From Berberis thunbergii (lineage: Eukaryota; Streptophyta; Magnoliopsida; Ranunculales; Berberidaceae), in NCBI GenBank assembly GCA_003290165.1, contig QNQO01000544.1, forward strand, positions 62,001-126,000: a stretch of 64,000 nt of DNA, given 5' to 3'. A program made the position numbers and the translations under genes. The notes beneath the pieces are model-generated. The model had not been told where the DNA came from, made no database searches, and was given only the letters and a program-made list of their open reading frames with translations. Below are positions 59,465-64,000 of the stretch, piece after piece. Numbering within the stretch: position 1 is the stretch's first letter; each line of letters begins with the position of its first letter.

Positions 59465-61302
59465 TGATTACGCCCAAACAATTCACGCGGTCAATTGCAG
59501 TAAAGAATGGGGTGTCGATCCCACGAGGAAAAACGATCTACAAAACAAGGTTAAGGAAGACAAACTATGCGAAACTAAAGCTAATAAATTCTAACAAATT
59601 TAAAATACGAAATTGAATTAAATTTAATGAAAATTAAGTTTAGAAAATCACAAGGTTCCAAGAATCCCTCCTAGACTTCACACGCTAACTAGTGTTGATT
59701 CGCTATGATGACTCAACTACGTGTTTCACATCCCAAACGACGTAATCGGAAAAATAATCTTTTAACCATTAATATACCCTAATGTAAATGAATTTAAGAT
59801 TTCACTTTTTCTGAGAAAAGCACAAAGGTTTGTCATATGTGATATCCTAAACTTACGATATATCCGGAGACAATACCGTAATAAATGACGATCACATATA
59901 ACTAACCTACCGGAATCAATTAATCCTTAAACATTCCACACATAAGAAAAGCGTGACTAAGCTTATATGGAGAAGAAAAGATAATCACCGGAATAATAAA
60001 AATCTACAAAGAAATCTATGAAATCCTTCTCACTGAAATAACATAAATTTCTATATTAAATAAAAGTGATAATCATTAAACATCATTATTCATCGTGAAA
60101 ACTTAAAGCGAATCAATTACTAATTTAGTTCGTTACATCTAGGAGTTCACCTCTTCACCTTGCGTGGGGTTTAGTGACTCATGGTGGTGGTGGTCACAGC
60201 ATCAATCGAGGAGGAATCCATCACTTCCTGTCCGCGCACGAATCTCGAGAAAAACAGCTAAATTTACAATGTGGTGGCTCTTACAAGTTCTCGGGGTGCA
60301 AATAGCCCCAACTGTTTTTCAAAAATGAAAAACAGTTTCTTCCCGCGCGAAATTCACGCTCTGGTTCTACTTCGTCTTATCCAGCGCGACAGCGCCCTTC
60401 CCGCCTCCGTTCTCCGCTCCTCGCGAGCTTCCTCTCCTCACGAACGTTTCCTGTACCTGCAAGAACAAATAGAGAGGGTGAGGGAACAGGGATAATAACA
60501 AAATCGCGAGAGAGAGGACGAGAAACAGGGAGCTGAAACAGGGTGGTGGTCTCCCTGTTTCGCGGTGGTAGCGAGGTTCTCGTGGTGGTGGTGCTCTAAC
60601 AGGGAGAGGCGTGAAGGAGGGAGAACCTTGGAGAAGAGAGAAAGCGGAAAGATGGCGAGGAACAGGAAGCGAAATAGGGAGGTGCCCTGTTTCGCGGCGG
60701 TGTATGCGCGCGGTGGTGGCGATGGTGTTGGAGTGATGGTGGCGGTGAGAGAGATGGAGAGAGATGGTGGTGGCGGCTGTGTTATGGACAGAGAGAACTG
60801 TGGCGAGGTGAAGGTGGCTGGTTAGTGGCTGGTTAGTGGCGGTGGCGAGGTCGGTTAGTAGCGAGGTGGTGGTTGGTTAGTGGCGAGAGAGCTCTGTCTC
60901 TGCCCTGGTGGAGGTGGAGATGGAGGCTGGAAAAGAGAGGCAGAAAAACGTGGAAGAGAGGGTCCTCTTAAGAGAAGGTAATAGAGAAACCTAAATAGGG
61001 TTTCCCTATTTCCTTGTTAGGCTGGGTTTAGGATTCTAGCTTTCTGGGCTTGGGCTTGGGCTTGAGCTTGGTTAAAGGAAGCTGGGTTAGGCTTAGATGT
61101 GTGAACCACTCTTTTGTACCACCGCTAGAATCGACAAATTAATCATTTTCTCAAATTTGTCGCCTTAATGCGACTTTATCGTTCACGCGCGCAGATTCCT
61201 ACAAAAACATAAAAGTTGAAATAATTAGAATAAAATATATTAATTGAAGCACTAACATATATAAATTAAGGGTCATAATTTGTAATAATTACGTGTATAT
61301 CA
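59465..61302 (-). repeat. 5' LTR of the inner Athila
   Basis: It aligns end to end with 53472-55304 at roughly 98.7% by eye. The plus strand starts TGATTACGCCCAAACAATTC and ends GTGTATATCA, followed by the GGACC duplication. It should hold the promoter of the minus-strand element transcript. Confidence 0.93.
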
Positions 61303-61307
61303 GGACC
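61303..61307. repeat. Right target-site duplication of the inner Athila
   Basis: GGACC directly follows the CA end of the inner element and matches 53467-53471. Confidence 0.9.
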
Positions 61308-61928
61308 CATGAAATCAATACCCCATACATCGAAAATTTCCACACTATATACAGGATGTTGTGGCATTTGATCTCTAAGGCCTAAGTTACTTGTTTTTGA
61401 CATCGGTCACAAGTCATGCAAAAATAATATGACATCCTTAAATAAAGTGGGCCAATAAAATCCACATTCTAAAACCTTACGAGCTGTTCTTTGAGTTCCA
61501 AAGTGTCCCTCACAAGCATAGAAAGTACAATATGTCAATATCGAATTAAATTCATAATCGGGCACACACCTTCTAATCAATTGATCTGTACAATGCTTCC
61601 ACAGATAGGGATCATCCCATACAAACTGTTTTGCCACTTTCTTGAGCTTATCCTTCTTAACTCTAGTCAAGGTGTTTGGAATCTGTTTGGATACAAGGTA
61701 ATTCACAATATCAGCATACCATGGTTCACTTACATTGACCAAAAATAGTTGCTCATCAGGAAAAGTCTCAAGAATTGGTAGGGGTTCCTCATTGCGCACC
61801 AAACGGCTCATGTGGTCAGCTACGACATTTTCACTCCCTTTTTTTTTATCCCTGATCTCCACATCAAACTCTTGAAGAAGAAGTATCCACCATATAAGTC
61901 TCGATTTCGCCTCTTTCTTCGTAAGCAA
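61308..61928 (-). pseudogene. RNase H end and integrase N-terminus of the outer Athila element
   Basis: A clean frame contains [20 protein letters not shown] and [11 protein letters not shown] (RNase H end), then the integrase zinc-binding region: HF and [17 protein letters not shown] frame break near 61410 precedes a degenerate CDRCQ. WGIDFMGP with the first catalytic Asp lies directly against the inner-element junction. Confidence 0.78.
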
Positions 61929-62059
61929 GTATTTTAAAGCTGCATGATCAAAGAAAATTATAACTTTAGTTCCAATTAAATAAGATCGAAATTTTTCTAA
62001 AGTAAATACAACAGCTAAAAATTATTTTTCAGTTGTAGAATAATTCAATTGAGCATCAT

Positions 62060-63470
62060 TCAAAGTTCGGCAGGCATAGTAATGACGTGAAGACGTTTGT
62101 CCCTCCGTTGGCCTAGAACTGCTCCTAAGGCATAATCTGATGCGTCACACATAAGCTCAAATGGAAGACTCCAATCCGGTGGCGCAATGATAGGTGTTGA
62201 TGTCAACAACTCCTTAAGCTTGTCAAACGCTGTCTGACAGTCATTATTGAACTCAAATGGCACATCTTTTTGTAGGAGTCGACATAGTGGTCCAGAAATC
62301 TTAGAAAAATCTTTGATAAATCGCCGATAGAATCCTGCATGTCCAAGAAAAAACGAACCCCTCTCACCGAAGTAGGAGAAGGTGAGTAACGTACAAGATC
62401 TATTTTAGCTTTATCAACCTCAATACCCCTAGCTGAAATCACATGACCTAAAACAATACCTTGAATAACCATAAAGAGACATTTTCCCCAATTTAATACA
62501 AGGTTAACCTCAATGCATCGCTTCAAAATCAACGCAAGATTATCCAGACAATGGTCAAAATAATCACTGAAACCACTAAAATCATCCATAAAAACCTCAA
62601 TGATTTTTTCAATACAGTTTGAAAATATACTTACCATGCATCTCTAGAAGGTAGCCGGGGCATTATACAAACCGAATGACATTCTTCTATATGTGAAAGT
62701 GTCGAATGGACATGTGAAGGTTGTCTTTTCTTGATCCTCTGGAGCGATGACAATCTGATTACATCCTGAATAACCATCAAGAAAACAATAAAAAGCACGA
62801 CCGACTAACCTTTCTAGCAATTGATCAATAAAGGGAAGAGGAAAATGATATTTCCTGGTAGTTGCATTCAACTTTTTATAGTTAATACAAACCCGCCACC
62901 CAATTTGCATTCGTGTGGGAACCAACTCATTTTCCTCGTTCTTTACCACAATCATGCCAGACTTCTTCGATACTATTTGCAGTGGTGAAACTCATTTGCT
63001 ATCTGAAATAGGGTAGATTACGCCACAATCAAATAGTTTAATGATTTCTTTCTTCACAACTTCCATCATGGGGGGTTTAGGCGGTGTTGAGCTTCTCTAG
63101 TGGGTTTTGCACCTTCCTCGAGAAGTATACGGTGCATACAAGTAGTAGGGCTGATACCCTTAATGTCTGCCAATGTCCACCCAATTGTAGTTTTGTATTC
63201 CTTCAAAACTCGAATAAGTTTTTCCTCCTCTAAAATTGTGAGTGATGATGATATGATGATAGACAATGTCTCATCATCTCCCAAATACGCGTACTTCAAG
63301 TGATTCGGTAACGGTTTAAGCTCAAGTGTAGGTGCCTGAATCACAGAAGGTAAAAATTTATGAGTAGATGAGGGAATAATAATTGGGGGAGGTAACTCGC
63401 TAACAATTCGTGGCATTGACTCAAAGGTTGCCACATTCTCAATGATATCCTCCCTCATGTTATCGGCCAA
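62060..63470 (-). pseudogene. Reverse transcriptase and RNase H start of the outer Athila element
   Basis: The frames in order include KEYKTTIGWTLADIKGISPT, then WRVCINYKKLNATTRKYHFP and FYCFLDGYSGCNQI, then MSFGLYNAPATF, then FMDDFSGF (catalytic box, about 62570-62592) and GHVISARGIEVDKAKID. RNase H text DASDYALGAVLGQR follows. A TAG stop sits directly after NAPATF (about 62647), and other stops and shifts occur near 62990, 62210 and 61950-62060. Confidence 0.83.
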
Positions 63471-63566
63471 GATCTTCTTATTGTCACAAAGAACTTCATT
63501 TCTCTCATATCCGACGGCAGTAGTAATGGTGATTTCAAGTTCATCCTCGTTTATGACGTCAAGAAA

Positions 63567-64000
63567 TTATTGGGACAAAATATTCACCACGTCAATAGAA
63601 AAACAAGAATGATTATCAACAGGATACCTCATGGCTTCAAAGATGTTGAAGCCAATCACATCACCATCAAATTCCATGGTCAGTTTCCCCAAATGCACAT
63701 CAATATTTGTTCTTGCAGTTTTCATGAAAGGGCACCCTAAAATAAAGGGCAAATGTGCTGACAATGCCGAATCTTCCATTTCAAGCACATAGAAATCTAC
63801 TAGGAAGATCAAATGATTAACCTGCACCAACACATCTTCCAACAAACCTCAGGGATATGCATTAGAACGGTCAGCCAATTGAATGATTACACCATCATTT
63901 TTAGCTCCCCGAGATTTATAGAACGATAAACAGAATACAGCATAACATTAATTGAAGCACCTAAGTCTAACATTGCATTTTCAATTTTAGTATTACTGAT
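63567..64000 (-). pseudogene. Protease of the outer Athila element (cut by window edge)
   Basis: LDLGASINVM holds the catalytic DxGAS motif near 63955-63975. LEDVLVQVNHLIFLVDFYVL and LPFILGCPFMKTARTNIDVH follow, after an in-frame TGA near 63850. The C-terminal frame 63845-63567 is open. The gag part would be to the right of the window. Confidence 0.78.

Larger units (their letters stand above)
53472..61302 (-). mobile_element. Inner Athila-derived non-autonomous LTR retrotransposon, young
   Basis: The 7831-bp element is bounded by near-identical LTRs (53472-55304 and 59465-61302) and a perfect GGACC duplication. On the minus strand the order is 5' LTR, tRNA-Asp-type primer site, an AT-rich segment, a gag frame (59112-57634), a 2.3-kb non-coding region, polypurine tract and 3' LTR. 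There is no protease, RT, RNase H or integrase, so it must have been moved by enzymes of another Athila. By eye the LTRs differ at about two dozen positions plus a 6-bp and a 1-bp indel, about 1.3%, which suggests recent insertion. Confidence 0.92.
49003..64000 (-). mobile_element. Outer Athila-type LTR retrotransposon (runs off the right edge)
   Basis: Read on the minus strand from the right edge, the order is protease, RT, RNase H, integrase (split), a non-coding 3' region, a polypurine tract and the 3' LTR (50764-49003). A second Athila derivative (53472-61302) is inserted in the integrase. The element itself sits inside the Tat element's second RNase H. Its gag and 5' LTR must lie beyond 64000. 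Stops and a frame break in RT and RNase H show that it is inactive. Confidence 0.82.

Overview
This is a nuclear plant (angiosperm) window. The evidence is intron-containing genes with GT-AG introns, AT-rich spacers, Tat- and Athila-type Ty3/gypsy retrotransposons, hAT, Mutator-like and Tourist-like DNA transposons, and a tRNA-derived SINE. The exact taxon cannot be told from the sequence. There is no bacterial operon, CRISPR array or plastid-like stretch.

Three host genes are supported. At 510-1992 (+) are the last three coding exons of a cytosolic 5'-nucleotidase III (HAD family). At 10994-14959 (-) is a complete four-exon gene for an NT-type C2 domain protein; my exon model gives 800 residues. 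At 35688-43481 (-) is a complete three-exon gene of the mitochondrial p32/MAM33 family (222 residues), whose second intron is about 7.05 kb and is loaded with transposons.

Most of the rest is transposon history. A decayed Mutator-like element (4054-9992) has long terminal inverted repeats and a 9-bp target duplication with two mismatches. It lacks its catalytic domain and hosts a foldback MITE, a solo-LTR-like fragment and a SINE. From 15.3 to 35 kb is a gene-poor spacer with several small non-autonomous elements; the best is a hAT-type element at 30077-31204 with a perfect 8-bp target duplication. The MAM33 intron carries three related hAT elements (36974-37615, 37831-39252, 41038-41804), each with an 8-bp target duplication.

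From 43.9 kb to the right edge lies a three-level nest of LTR retrotransposons. A degenerate Tat-type element (+), with an extra RNase H domain after RT-RNase H, is interrupted at 49002/49003 by an Athila element (-) that runs off the window. That Athila is in turn interrupted inside its integrase by a young 7.83-kb Athila derivative (53472-61302) with 1833/1838-bp LTRs, a perfect 5-bp target duplication, a tRNA-Asp-type primer binding site, a gag reading frame and no pol.

I found no convincing new enzymatic or defence system. The strongest observations are structural: the exact junctions of the nest, the three-member hAT cluster in one intron, and the gene-like fragments inside the Mutator-like element.
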